Notes: generated from the letters alone by a model not told the origin. A stretch of DNA of 50,136 nucleotides from Cysteiniphilum marinum (GCF_014857925.1 NZ_JACYVZ010000019.1:1-50136); one strand, 5' to 3'; numbered from the stretch's first letter, positions 8,473 to 17,230 are shown. Numbers and translations: made by a program.

Positions 8473-8969
8473 AATTTTACTGCCTTACTCATAATCTGTG
8501 ACTTATCAATCAATCCATAGTAACGACTATCGAATGAATGAGGATTTGCAACACCTTGCATAAAGTAATTATCTTTAGGTATTTTTCCACAAAAACTAAA
8601 TATTGGTAAAGCATTTCCTTTACCGTCCGTTTGGTAGACTTTGCCAATCCACTGTTCATTAATATAGACATTCTGCGCTTTTGTGCATAAGAAATCTCCT
8701 GGAACGCCCACTATTTTCTTTAAAAGCGGAATGTCCTTAGGCAACCATTCTCTTGCTAGAATATAATCTTGCGTTTGTTCATTAGGGATAAACACCACAT
8801 TGTCACCTTTATGATAGTCTGAGACGGGATAAGTAAAATACCAACCTTCAGGCATGCTTGGCGTCAATTGCTGAATAAAACCAATATGTAAGGCTTTTAA
8901 CAGCCACAATAAAGCATAAAGTATCGCTAAAACGGCAAGAATTTTATATAAAAATGAAAGTCTTGCCAC
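8469..8969 (-). CDS. traF: TraF-like S26 signal peptidase (conjugative pilin-processing protease)
   Basis: A 166-residue membrane-anchored serine peptidase of the S26 family, TraF subgroup. One N-terminal membrane helix (about 8-28) is followed by the catalytic serine in TPSMPEGWY (Ser38) and a lysine in LLKKIVGVPGD (Lys84 or Lys85), with VPGD typical of the family. In RP4, TraF removes the C-terminal tail of TrbC and cyclises it into the pilin ring subunit, so this gene makes functional sense beside trbC. It overlaps trbB by 4 bases and follows trbL by 7. It is unlikely to be the housekeeping LepB, being much shorter and located inside the trb operon. Confidence 0.85.
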   Translation of the reverse strand: MARLSFLYKILAVLAILYALLWLLKALHIGFIQQLTPSMPEGWYFTYPVSDYHKGDNVVFIPNEQTQDYILAREWLPKDIPLLKKIVGVPGDFLCTKAQNVYINEQWIGKVYQTDGKGNALPIFSFCGKIPKDNYFMQGVANPHSFDSRYYGLIDKSQIMSKAVKL

Positions 8970-8976
8970 TGCTTTA

Positions 8977-10110
8977 TCAATCTTCTTTTATTTTGCGAAT
9001 GGTACTATCAGAAATACTCTTATTAACATTGGAGGCATCAGAAACCTTATCTTGTTTCTTACCAGCCATGGCACCACCTTGCACCGTTGTTGAGACATTG
9101 ACATTAGTACTTCCGCTACCTACTGCACCACCGCCAGTAACAACTGTGGCACCTGATTGGATTGAACCACCCATTGCCGTACTCGATCCAGCAACACCAT
9201 GCATCGAAGAAGCAGCACCCACTGGTGATACAGACACTGAAGTGGATTGCGCTGGCTGATTAACCACAACATTTGCTGCTGCAGGGGATGACATATTCTG
9301 GAAGATATTACCACCGGGCTTACCAACGGCTTTAGCAAGATAGTTTGGCAAAGTATAAATCAAGATCAACAAAATAAAGGAGGTAAAGAATAATGCCAAA
9401 GGTTTCTCAAGACTTGTTGAATCACTAATCGCTGTTATTTTTAAGCTTTGGAATAACGTAAATGCCACACCCAAAATAAATATCACAGCAAGTAATCTCA
9501 CGCCTGCTCTTAATAAATGTTGTATTGATTTGTAAAATAAATCCTGTATTGGCTTAAACACACCCAGCGGCACCACAATTAAAGACAGTACTGCCACGAA
9601 ATAAAATAGTACGACTGAAATAATAATCTGCGCACCAATGGCAGCAAAGATAAGCAAGAGCCCCATGCCCAACACCAGATAAAGCATTGACAGCCCCATG
9701 TTGAATGTCCCGTATTGCACAGAAATCTTAAGCATCGACACACCCGCTTTAAAACCGATCCCCCACAGTTTTCCTGGACTATATAACAAGGCTTGAGATT
9801 TCTCAGGTGCCACAATATAGCCAACCTTTATAAAGGTTGCCAATATCATCTGCAGCAGCTCAGGGAAATATTTGACAATGGTAAAAAACAAGCCAATTTT
9901 AATAATCTTAACAATAAGATTACCAACACCCTCATCTTGTTTAATAATCCAAACAAGTCCAAAAATCACAAGCTCAAGACTCGCAACAATTGCCAAAAGC
10001 GCTAACGCAGAACCTTGCAATGCACTAAACTTTGCATTGATTTGCTCAATAAATCCAAACTGGATTTTATCAAGTAGCTGTGTTCCTAACACACTGGTTA
10101 CATCTGCCAT
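8977..10110 (-). CDS. trbL: P-type T4SS polytopic channel protein TrbL (VirB6 family)
   Basis: A 377-residue inner-membrane protein with about six hydrophobic segments between residues 30 and 260, matching TrbL/VirB6, which lies at the centre of the translocation channel. The C-terminal ~110 residues are Gly/Ser/Ala/Val-rich and low in complexity (for example GSSTAMGGSIQSG and TTVQGGAMAG), ending in a charged tail. Such tails are common in TrbL. The start has a GGT-containing ribosome site a few bases upstream. It follows the small secreted gene by 7 bases and precedes traF by 7. Confidence 0.88.
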   Translation of the reverse strand: MADVTSVLGTQLLDKIQFGFIEQINAKFSALQGSALALLAIVASLELVIFGLVWIIKQDEGVGNLIVKIIKIGLFFTIVKYFPELLQMILATFIKVGYIVAPEKSQALLYSPGKLWGIGFKAGVSMLKISVQYGTFNMGLSMLYLVLGMGLLLIFAAIGAQIIISVVLFYFVAVLSLIVVPLGVFKPIQDLFYKSIQHLLRAGVRLLAVIFILGVAFTLFQSLKITAISDSTSLEKPLALFFTSFILLILIYTLPNYLAKAVGKPGGNIFQNMSSPAAANVVVNQPAQSTSVSVSPVGAASSMHGVAGSSTAMGGSIQSGATVVTGGGAVGSGSTNVNVSTTVQGGAMAGKKQDKVSDASNVNKSISDSTIRKIKED

Positions 10111-10117
10111 ACTTTAC

Positions 10118-10492
10118 CTACTGGTTACCTTGCGCATCATTGCCTAAAATCTTCGCAAATGGATTCTCAACTGGGCCACCACTGCCATCACCGCCTTCAA
10201 ACTGATCTGCCGTTGGATTTTGCCCAACATCAGCAAAGAAATCTTGTTTTGACTGCCCATCATCCTTCAATAGTTTATCGAATACTTTAAGCCCTTTAGA
10301 TGTTTTTTTATTCATCTCTTGTAGCAACTGTTGGTTTCCTTGATTACTACTTGTACTACTATTTGTCGTATTATTAGTGTCATTATTTGAGCTATAGGGA
10401 TTATTGTAATTATTATTATCCGACGAGCTATCATAAGCAACAACCTGTGCGCACAAACCCAGTGACATCAAAACACCCCATAGAAGACGCAT
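10118..10492 (-). CDS. Small secreted Asn/Ser-rich protein inside the T4SS operon
   Basis: A 124-residue protein of no family I recognise. It has a signal peptide (about 1-19), then a highly biased Asn/Ser/Thr linker (about 21-50), a short helical Gln/Lys-rich segment (about 50-75) and a Gly/Asp-rich C-terminus (about 88-124). There is no lipobox cysteine after the signal. Its start overlaps the trbI stop by one base (TAATG), so it is coupled to T4SS expression. By position it takes the place of trbJ/trbK between trbI and trbL in RP4. It could be a VirB5-like minor pilus component or periplasmic accessory, but there is no sequence support beyond position. Confidence 0.75.
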   Translation of the reverse strand: MRLLWGVLMSLGLCAQVVAYDSSSDNNNYNNPYSSNNDTNNTTNSSTSSNQGNQQLLQEMNKKTSKGLKVFDKLLKDDGQSKQDFFADVGQNPTADQFEGGDGSGGPVENPFAKILGNDAQGNQ

Positions 10493-11742
10493 TATTGACT
10501 CTGCCCATATGGTGGTAAATAAGTATCTTTAGTGACTAATACTGAGAACTCTTTACCGGAATTAATGGTAATTGTTGGTTTCAAATTCATCGCACGATCG
10601 GTAATCTTACCACCAACTTGCGATGCAGTTTGCCCTAAACTTTGCAGCACAGAGTTTTGAGCAACACTACCATAGTTAGGTGTACAATTCCCGTTGGCAT
10701 CACAAACTGTAGCATTAGATTGTGTTGCTACTTGTGCTGCTACCGCTGGTACGTTAAAGACTGTGGACAAGGCCGCTGCACCAATTAACTGTCCCCAGTG
10801 GTTATTGACTTCATCCGCCAAACCTGAGACGCCTGAGTCATCCATACCTTGCTGATTTGGTAAGATAATTGATGTACCATCCGGACGAATTAAACGAATG
10901 AACTTAACCTGTACACTGGTATCACCATAAACCGTACTTGAGTTATACTGCCCAATCAACGAGCTCCCTCTTGGAATTAACAACACTGTACCTGTTAATG
11001 TGTCATAAACATCTTTAGCAACACGCGCGACAATAGTTCCTGGCAAATCCGATACAATTTTGGTTTGCAAAATCGCAGGGATGGAATTACCCGCCATAAT
11101 CACATTATCTGAAATTGGCTTTTGAATGGTATTTTCATTGGTAATGTCTTTTGCGGTTAAACCACCTTTCATAAAGTTTTCACGTTGCTCTTCTGGTGTT
11201 TTAGCTGCTTGCTGACCACTTTGCTTTAATTTATCTTTATCTTGATTATCCTGAGGAATTGGCCGTGGCGCGCCACCACCAAAGAAAATTGGCGCATTCA
11301 TTGCTTCGCGATCCATTGGCGAATAACTTGGTTGAGCAGGTTTTTCGGGGCTTCTTGGTTGATTTTTCAGGCCATTAATCTGTGTTTGTAGTTCTTGAAG
11401 TTGTGAACGCTGTTGATTAATCATACGCTGTAACTCTGGGTTTTCTTGTTGCACCACCTTAACAGGCTGATCCATACCCAAACGCTTACGAATTGCTTGT
11501 GCATCTTTATAACTGGAGAGCTCATCAGAGACTTTGAGGCTTTTTCCTGAAGCGTTTGCGCTAAGGTCAGAACTATTCATGCCAGTCGAGCCTTTCTTTG
11601 GTGCATTAATCGAAAAAATAAACGCCACAATAATAATTAAAAGCAAACCGCCACCAACAATAGTGATTAACTTTTTGTTTAGCTCTGATGATTTTGGCGG
11701 TGACGCCCTTAATCCCAGTTTATCTTGTTCTTTCTTAGCCAT
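10492..11742 (-). CDS. trbI: P-type T4SS core-complex protein TrbI (VirB10 family)
   Basis: A 416-residue protein spanning the envelope and forming the inner layer of the secretion core complex. A short cytoplasmic tail is followed by a membrane helix at about 25-46, a coiled coil at about 105-127, a Pro-rich linker (about 128-165) and the C-terminal VirB10/TrbI beta-barrel domain. That domain includes IPAILQTKIVSDLPGTIVA and the LLIPRGSSLIGQY segment typical of the family. The antenna region between the two late strands contains two cysteines. It lies 18 bases after trbG and is coupled to the next gene by TAATG. Confidence 0.93.
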   Translation of the reverse strand: MAKKEQDKLGLRASPPKSSELNKKLITIVGGGLLLIIIVAFIFSINAPKKGSTGMNSSDLSANASGKSLKVSDELSSYKDAQAIRKRLGMDQPVKVVQQENPELQRMINQQRSQLQELQTQINGLKNQPRSPEKPAQPSYSPMDREAMNAPIFFGGGAPRPIPQDNQDKDKLKQSGQQAAKTPEEQRENFMKGGLTAKDITNENTIQKPISDNVIMAGNSIPAILQTKIVSDLPGTIVARVAKDVYDTLTGTVLLIPRGSSLIGQYNSSTVYGDTSVQVKFIRLIRPDGTSIILPNQQGMDDSGVSGLADEVNNHWGQLIGAAALSTVFNVPAVAAQVATQSNATVCDANGNCTPNYGSVAQNSVLQSLGQTASQVGGKITDRAMNLKPTITINSGKEFSVLVTKDTYLPPYGQSQ

Positions 11743-11760
11743 AATAACCCTTGATTATGC

Positions 11761-12792
11761 TTACTTTTGTGAAATCTCAACAACTGTTTCACCTGATTCT
11801 TTAGTGCCTGCTTTCAAGTAGGCATTCTTAATAACCGTGTCAATCACCATATAATCACCCTTCATGCGCCAGTTAAAGTTTGCTGTACCATAATCACCAT
11901 CATTTGACTGGACAAATGGCACTGGCATCGTCGCATTGCTCACTACTACCTCATGTGGGAATTTGATAAAGGTCTGATGTCCTGAGCTAAATATCTGCTC
12001 AGGATACCATTTTGGTGTATCACCTTTTAACATGCGCCAATTATAATTGAAGCTCATATTAGATAAACTCAAATCAAGTCCTGCATTTTGCTGGGGTGGG
12101 GGTAATAATTTGCTATCACCATCAGAGGCATTCATATCACCTAGATTGCCACCATTAAAACCTTGCACCATCGAGCTTGGGTATTGCCATTTAACCGATA
12201 CCATTGCTTGGTCTTGATCCACTGATTTCAAAATCAAATGATACGTTCGTTTATTCGTTGTGATAATCATTGAGTTGGTTAGATCTGATTTTTGTGGCTT
12301 AACTAAGATATGCCAACGTAGATCTTTACCTTCGCCACTATAGGTTGAAGCGATCTGCCAACGAAGCGTATCACCTGCCGCTTGTGAGATAATTTTCTCA
12401 CCTGGTTCAAATACTACATCAGTAATATTCAGAGGTGCCGTATAGATCGTATACATCGCACCTGGCATATAGCTATAAGTCATCATCGCATTAAAGAAAT
12501 CACTTTGATCTGGGAATTGCTGAGCATCTTTATTCGCTTCGGCAACTGCTGCTTCTTTGGTTAAAACCGGCTTTTTGGCAGCTTTCTCAGCTTTACTATT
12601 TGGCACAGGGCGAAGTTGTCCTGGCATTGGTACTGGAATATACTCACGCACAACTTTAGTGCCTGCGGCATCTGCAGATTTTGCTTGCACAAATTTACCT
12701 GAGTCAATGTCACCTTGATAACTATTTGTCGCACAGCCTGCCATTGCAATTGCAGTAAGTGGTAATAAACGGCTAATTTTATTTAATTTCAT
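11761..12792 (-). CDS. trbG: P-type T4SS outer-membrane core protein TrbG (VirB9 family), predicted lipoprotein
   Basis: A 343-residue VirB9/TrbG protein forming the outer layer of the secretion core complex with TrbI. After the signal sequence there is a lipobox-like AMAGC with Cys20, so it is likely lipidated. A variable linker follows (about 25-110). The VirB9 beta domain (about 115-343) begins with YTAPLNITDVVFEPGEKI and closes with FNWRMKGDYMVIDTVIKNAYLKAG. Lipidation is notable because no separate VirB7/TrbH lipoprotein gene is present, so this protein may supply the outer-membrane anchor itself. Its start overlaps the trbF stop by 4 bases. Confidence 0.92.
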   Translation of the reverse strand: MKLNKISRLLPLTAIAMAGCATNSYQGDIDSGKFVQAKSADAAGTKVVREYIPVPMPGQLRPVPNSKAEKAAKKPVLTKEAAVAEANKDAQQFPDQSDFFNAMMTYSYMPGAMYTIYTAPLNITDVVFEPGEKIISQAAGDTLRWQIASTYSGEGKDLRWHILVKPQKSDLTNSMIITTNKRTYHLILKSVDQDQAMVSVKWQYPSSMVQGFNGGNLGDMNASDGDSKLLPPPQQNAGLDLSLSNMSFNYNWRMLKGDTPKWYPEQIFSSGHQTFIKFPHEVVVSNATMPVPFVQSNDGDYGTANFNWRMKGDYMVIDTVIKNAYLKAGTKESGETVVEISQK

Positions 12793-13472
12793 TGACTTGA
12801 TCCTTTTTCGCTAAATGAGAAGAAACCTATTTTTAAACCCAGTGGGTTAATCACCATTTGATTTAATGTCTTAGGTGGAGTACTCGGTGAGAAAGTAAAT
12901 ATTCCACTGTATGTTTTAACACTTTCAATACCACCATCTTTATTATATGTCGTTGACTGAAAAGTCACTTCAAAACTGTTATTACTGGCTTCATTGGCAT
13001 TTGTAACCACGGTCGTAATGGTTTTATCACCGACAAGTTTTAATGGATTAACTGCCTGATAGACTTGTTTTAGTTGATCTTCAGCACGCCCTGACACTGA
13101 CAATAATGCCGATTGCCACTGACGATTAAGAACGACGGGATCCAAAGGAATCTCGGTAATATTTTTAATAAAATCACTAACAAATGCAATTTTCTGGGCA
13201 ACCGTTGGTGTATAGCTTTGTGATGCAGTTTGCACATTAACCACACTTTCCTGCGGTTTGACCTCAGCAACATATACATACATTTGTTGGCGGTTCGCCT
13301 CAATAATAATTGCAAGCAGTAATAAGATGCAAACGACTAAAATAGCAACTGCTGCCATCATCCAGTTACGCGCTTGCTTTTTAGCACTACCAATACGTAA
13401 TTCCCATTCTTCATAGGCCTTTTGATAGTCTGTTTTCTGCACTTTCTGCATTTTTTGCATTTCTTTTTCCAT
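12789..13472 (-). CDS. trbF: P-type T4SS inner-membrane protein TrbF (VirB8 family), copy 2
   Basis: A 227-residue bitopic protein. The cytoplasmic N-terminus contains the YEEWELRIGSAKKQARNW segment typical of TrbF. A membrane helix lies at about 37-58, followed by a periplasmic NTF2-like VirB8 domain ending in INPLG (residues 208-212), the conserved NPxG motif needed for VirB8 assembly. It is encoded directly after another VirB8-type protein (13473-14096), with no intergenic base between them, and overlaps trbG by 4. Of the two, this one looks more like canonical TrbF. Confidence 0.88.
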   Translation of the reverse strand: MEKEMQKMQKVQKTDYQKAYEEWELRIGSAKKQARNWMMAAVAILVVCILLLLAIIIEANRQQMYVYVAEVKPQESVVNVQTASQSYTPTVAQKIAFVSDFIKNITEIPLDPVVLNRQWQSALLSVSGRAEDQLKQVYQAVNPLKLVGDKTITTVVTNANEASNNSFEVTFQSTTYNKDGGIESVKTYSGIFTFSPSTPPKTLNQMVINPLGLKIGFFSFSEKGSSQ

Positions 13473-14096
13473 CTACAATAACCTTTCAATTGCTAGATTT
13501 TGAATATAGATTCCTAAAGGATTAATTTTTACTTGCTCTTTTGTTGTCAGCGGTTGATGGCCAAACTGCCCAGAAACAACCAATATTGCCGTATCTTCTT
13601 TATCAACTAACTCACCACTGAAATTTAGATCATTCATCGTAAATTTATCAAATGTTGCTGCTTTAAGCTCACTCTGCGCAACCCCAACAACACCTTGTTT
13701 TAATGCAAGCTGTGAAGCTTCATCCAAAAACTTACTATAAACACCACCTGATTGATCATTGATCAAAAGTGACTTAACGAACTCCTCTAACACTGTTTGA
13801 CTAACGGTATAATTAGGGCTCAACAGCTCAGGTGGGGATTTTAAAAAACCTTTACTCGTAACCTGTTCAACCAGTATTTTATAAGGAATTGAATTTAAGT
13901 AACCCACTAAAATTAGTGACAGTAAAAAACTCACCCCAACACCACTAAAAAAAACAACACGCCAAATATATGCCTTATGAATCAGCTGCCCAATAGGTTT
14001 ATCAAACAACTGGTTTTGCTTTTGAAATGGTGTAATCACTTCAGTTTGTCGATAAGATTGAACTTCTTTACCAAAGGGAAATCCGCTAGGTTGCAT
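13473..14096 (-). CDS. Second VirB8-type T4SS protein, copy 1
   Basis: A 207-residue bitopic protein with the same architecture as its neighbour trbF: cytoplasmic N-terminus (1-44), a membrane helix at about 45-66, and a periplasmic alpha/beta domain ending in KINPLGIYIQN, which carries the NPxG motif at 192-195. The ILVEQVTSKG segment after the membrane helix resembles the VirB8 entry strand. Sequence identity to the downstream TrbF is low, so if it is a duplication it is old and diverged. It starts inside the last 11 bases of trbE, so it is translationally coupled to the ATPase. Confidence 0.75.
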   Translation of the reverse strand: MQPSGFPFGKEVQSYRQTEVITPFQKQNQLFDKPIGQLIHKAYIWRVVFFSGVGVSFLLSLILVGYLNSIPYKILVEQVTSKGFLKSPPELLSPNYTVSQTVLEEFVKSLLINDQSGGVYSKFLDEASQLALKQGVVGVAQSELKAATFDKFTMNDLNFSGELVDKEDTAILVVSGQFGHQPLTTKEQVKINPLGIYIQNLAIERLL

Positions 14097-16533
14097 CTAT
14101 ATCCCCCTTGTAATGCTTTTTGACAATATCATATGCCCAGTCAAGGCCTCTGCCATGCAAATAGCTTTTTAAGAAATAATCATAGCCCTTATGTTGCGCC
14201 AATATTTCCCTAATATGCTTACGATCCTCAGGTCGACTTACTGCACAAAAAGCTAGCGCAATGGGTCCTAAACCTAGATCAAATAAGCAATTTCCTTTAT
14301 GTGATTGGAAATAATATTGCCGCTTTGGCATCGCATGCGCTAAAATTTGCACTTGTCTTAAATTAAGCCCAAGTGACTCATAGCCTTGCGAAACCGCAGG
14401 CTCCATCGCGCGATCATTTGGCAAGAAGATGCGTGACGGGCAGGATTCATTCAGCGCTGATACTAGAGGTGATTTCACCGCATCATCAACTGATTGTGTT
14501 GCAAAGATCACTGATACATTAAGCTTCCTTAATGTTTTTAACCATTCTTTAATTTTTGAGGCGAAAATCGGGTGATCTAAAAACAACCATGCCTCATCAA
14601 GGATCATTAAACTAGGTCGACCATCAAAACGCTTCTCAAGAATATGGAAAATATAAGCCAATACAGGTGCAATAATATTTGGCATTGCCATCAAGCGCTC
14701 CATCTCAAAACACTGCCAATTAGCATCACTAAAGTGCTCTTCATCGCAATCGAGTATCTCGCCATATGGACCACCTAGGACATAGGAATCAAGCGCCATT
14801 CTTAGCGCTCTATCTTGCACAAAAGAACGAAGACCTGTTAATGTGCGCTGCTCTTTTGGCACCTCTGATAAGTTCATTAAAGCAAGCCAAATGGTTTCTT
14901 TAACCTCAGGTGTGATCTCTACTTTCTCATTTTCTAAAAGCCCAAGCACCCAATCATGCGCCCAAACACGTTCAGTCGTTTGGTCTATTTCGGCTAATGG
15001 CTGAAATACTAAGCCGCCTTTACCAACATCGCCCACTTCATAGAAATGACCTTTAACCCCTTGCGTTAATGCAAAGAAGCTGCCGCCTTTATCAAATATA
15101 AATACTTGCGCATTGTCATAACGCAGAAATTGCGCTGCCATTACGTTTAATAGCACCGATTTACCCGCGCCAGTTGGCCCCAAAATCATTTGATGCCCAA
15201 CATCACCAATGTGATTAGATAATCTAAATGGTGTATTACCTGCTGTACGCGCATACAATAATGGCGGCGCTTTTAAATGCGCGTTGATCTCAGGTCCTGC
15301 CCAAACTGCTGAGAATGGTAATAAGTGTGCCAAGTTTAAACTATGCATCAATGGCGTGCGCACATTCGCATTTGCCTGCCCTGGAATCGATGACAACCAT
15401 GCTTCAACTGAGTTAATCGTCTCTGAAACAGTAACAAAGCCAAGCCCATTGACAACACGCTCTACTTCACGCTGTTTCTCATAGACTTTATCTTTATCCG
15501 TATCCCATACGGTCACTGTTGCTGTGTAGTAACCAAATGATACTAAATCATCTGAAAGCTCCGATAGCGCTTCGTCGGCATCATTAGATTTTTGTACAGC
15601 CGCACTATCAACCATCGCGCTTTCGCTTTTTGACATCACTTCTTTTAAAATCGTCAACCCGCCCTTGCGCTTCGCAAACCACTGACGTTTATAACTTTTA
15701 AGCACTTTTTCGGCATCAGTTTTATCCAATGGTAAAAAACGGGTCACCCAACGGTATTGCAATGGCAAATGATTTAATCCATCTAAAATCGCAGGTACTG
15801 ATGTTGTTGGAAAGCCTAAAATAGAAATTGTTTTTAAATAATACTTACCCAGCTTTGGCTCAAGTCCACCAAGTAGAGGTGTATCGGCTAACACACCATC
15901 TAAGTAGCTTGGATTATCAGGTACATTGACTTTGTGCGCGCGCTCTGAAACGCAATTATGTAAATAACTTAATGTCTCTTCATCACTTAGCTCAGCAATT
16001 TCATACATATAATCTTGCATGATATCGTACAAGTGATTCACCGTTGCTGAGAAATAATTCATCAACTTCTTATAACCGGCATCATGCTCATCATCACTTT
16101 TTTTCTCTTTAACGAAAAGACCTGAAAGCTTAGAAACCGATTCTTTCTGTGGCAAATATTGAAAGGTTAAGAAATATTCACTTTCATAATTCTCACCTTT
16201 GCGCTCAAAGAGGTCTTTACGTTCAACATCAATTAACCAACTTACTGCATCAGGAAAATAGTTCTCTGAAGGATAACTCATTGCCGCTTTGCGTCGCGCC
16301 TCAACATACAATGCCCAACCAGAACCTAATCGCTTTAAGGTATTATTTAGTCGCGCGGTAATTGATACCAATTGCGACTGCGTTGAAGACTCCAAATCCG
16401 GCCCTCTAAACGCAAATGTTTTTTGAAACGAACCATCTTTATTCAATATCACGCCTTTATCAACAAGCACAGCCCAAGGCAGCAAGTCACTTATTCTGTC
16501 AGGCTTTTTTCTATACTCTGCGATATTGAACAT
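14086..16533 (-). CDS. trbE: P-type T4SS ATPase TrbE (VirB4 family)
   Basis: An 815-residue secretion ATPase, the largest and most conserved T4SS component, working at the cytoplasmic base of the channel. The N-terminal CagE/TrbE domain covers about 1-410. Walker A GPTGAGKS is at 452-459, FIFDKGGSF at 478-486, Walker B SLMILDEAWLFLD at 641-653 and a motif with VIFATQSVDD shortly after. All ATPase motifs are intact and the length is normal. It follows trbD by 5 bases and overlaps the VirB8-type gene by 11, showing an unbroken operon. Confidence 0.95.
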   Translation of the reverse strand: MFNIAEYRKKPDRISDLLPWAVLVDKGVILNKDGSFQKTFAFRGPDLESSTQSQLVSITARLNNTLKRLGSGWALYVEARRKAAMSYPSENYFPDAVSWLIDVERKDLFERKGENYESEYFLTFQYLPQKESVSKLSGLFVKEKKSDDEHDAGYKKLMNYFSATVNHLYDIMQDYMYEIAELSDEETLSYLHNCVSERAHKVNVPDNPSYLDGVLADTPLLGGLEPKLGKYYLKTISILGFPTTSVPAILDGLNHLPLQYRWVTRFLPLDKTDAEKVLKSYKRQWFAKRKGGLTILKEVMSKSESAMVDSAAVQKSNDADEALSELSDDLVSFGYYTATVTVWDTDKDKVYEKQREVERVVNGLGFVTVSETINSVEAWLSSIPGQANANVRTPLMHSLNLAHLLPFSAVWAGPEINAHLKAPPLLYARTAGNTPFRLSNHIGDVGHQMILGPTGAGKSVLLNVMAAQFLRYDNAQVFIFDKGGSFFALTQGVKGHFYEVGDVGKGGLVFQPLAEIDQTTERVWAHDWVLGLLENEKVEITPEVKETIWLALMNLSEVPKEQRTLTGLRSFVQDRALRMALDSYVLGGPYGEILDCDEEHFSDANWQCFEMERLMAMPNIIAPVLAYIFHILEKRFDGRPSLMILDEAWLFLDHPIFASKIKEWLKTLRKLNVSVIFATQSVDDAVKSPLVSALNESCPSRIFLPNDRAMEPAVSQGYESLGLNLRQVQILAHAMPKRQYYFQSHKGNCLFDLGLGPIALAFCAVSRPEDRKHIREILAQHKGYDYFLKSYLHGRGLDWAYDIVKKHYKGDIDAT

Positions 16534-16538
16534 ATTAG

Positions 16539-16793
16539 CTATACACCATAATAATTTCGTTGTTTAACATGACGCACCATGACTTGAAAAAACTGCGGGT
16601 CTTTCTTGGTCATTAAAACGGCAACAGTATGCATGATAATAAAAATAGGAATGCCATACCAAGATTGCATACCAAGCACAATAGCTGCCCCCAAAGTACC
16701 ATTTAAGATAAAAAACTGTCTGGGCACACCTGCCGTTAAAAGCGGTGTTGTTAATGAATTGTGTATCTTAATCACAAATCCAGGCACTGCCAT
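16539..16793 (-). CDS. trbD: P-type T4SS inner-membrane protein TrbD (VirB3 family)
   Basis: An 84-residue protein with the N-terminal motif IHNSLTTPLLTAGVPRQFFI and a hydrophobic hairpin (about 27-62). Both match TrbD/VirB3, which associates with the VirB4 ATPase during pilus assembly. Its position between trbC and trbE agrees with RP4. The ribosome site AAAGGA precedes the ATG. A 57-base gap separates it from trbC, the largest inside the operon. Confidence 0.9.
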   Translation of the reverse strand: MAVPGFVIKIHNSLTTPLLTAGVPRQFFILNGTLGAAIVLGMQSWYGIPIFIIMHTVAVLMTKKDPQFFQVMVRHVKQRNYYGV

Positions 16794-16850
16794 TGTTACG
16801 CATCCTTTTTTAGTTGTTGAGTTTTGTATTTTTTTAGTTATTAAAAAATA

Positions 16851-17183
16851 TTAGAAAATCAACCCTGATCCACGGTTAAATAATCCAGAAATCAAGCTGG
16901 CTGCAGTAAAGGCAATTGCTAACCCCATCACCACTTGAAAAAGGCGCCTAACACCACTACCACCTTCACCAAAGGCAATACCTAAACCTGCAATTACGAT
17001 ACAAATCACACCTGCCATTTGCGCAATTGGCCCTGAGATTACATCCATAATCTGTTGTAATGGGCCTGTCATCGCTGAAAATGCATTATTCTGCGTATCC
17101 GTTGCAAAACTCACTGCCACAGTGAATGGCAACATTGATAATGCAAATAGTGCACGCTTTAAAAACTCAAGATAATGCTTCAT
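16851..17183 (-). CDS. trbC: P-type T4SS pilin precursor TrbC (VirB2 family)
   Basis: A 110-residue prepilin. A signal peptide ends at about residue 28 (SFA-TD). The mature part has two membrane segments (about 54-72 and 84-102) separated by a short charged loop EGGSGVRR, the VirB2/TrbC hairpin. In RP4 the orthologue is trimmed and cyclised by TraF, and a TraF gene is present in this operon. This pilin is shorter than RP4 TrbC, with almost no C-terminal tail left after the second helix. It is the first gene of the trb operon, behind a GGAGA ribosome site. Confidence 0.88.
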   Translation of the reverse strand: MKHYLEFLKRALFALSMLPFTVAVSFATDTQNNAFSAMTGPLQQIMDVISGPIAQMAGVICIVIAGLGIAFGEGGSGVRRLFQVVMGLAIAFTAASLISGLFNRGSGLIF

Positions 17184-17230
17184 TCTTTATTTCTCCTTTC
17201 AAAAGGGTTCCTGACTAAATGTTTAAGGTT

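Noticed and set aside
8469-8969. Housekeeping signal peptidase LepB
   Set aside because: Too short, TraF-like motif spacing, and embedded by overlap in the trb operon.
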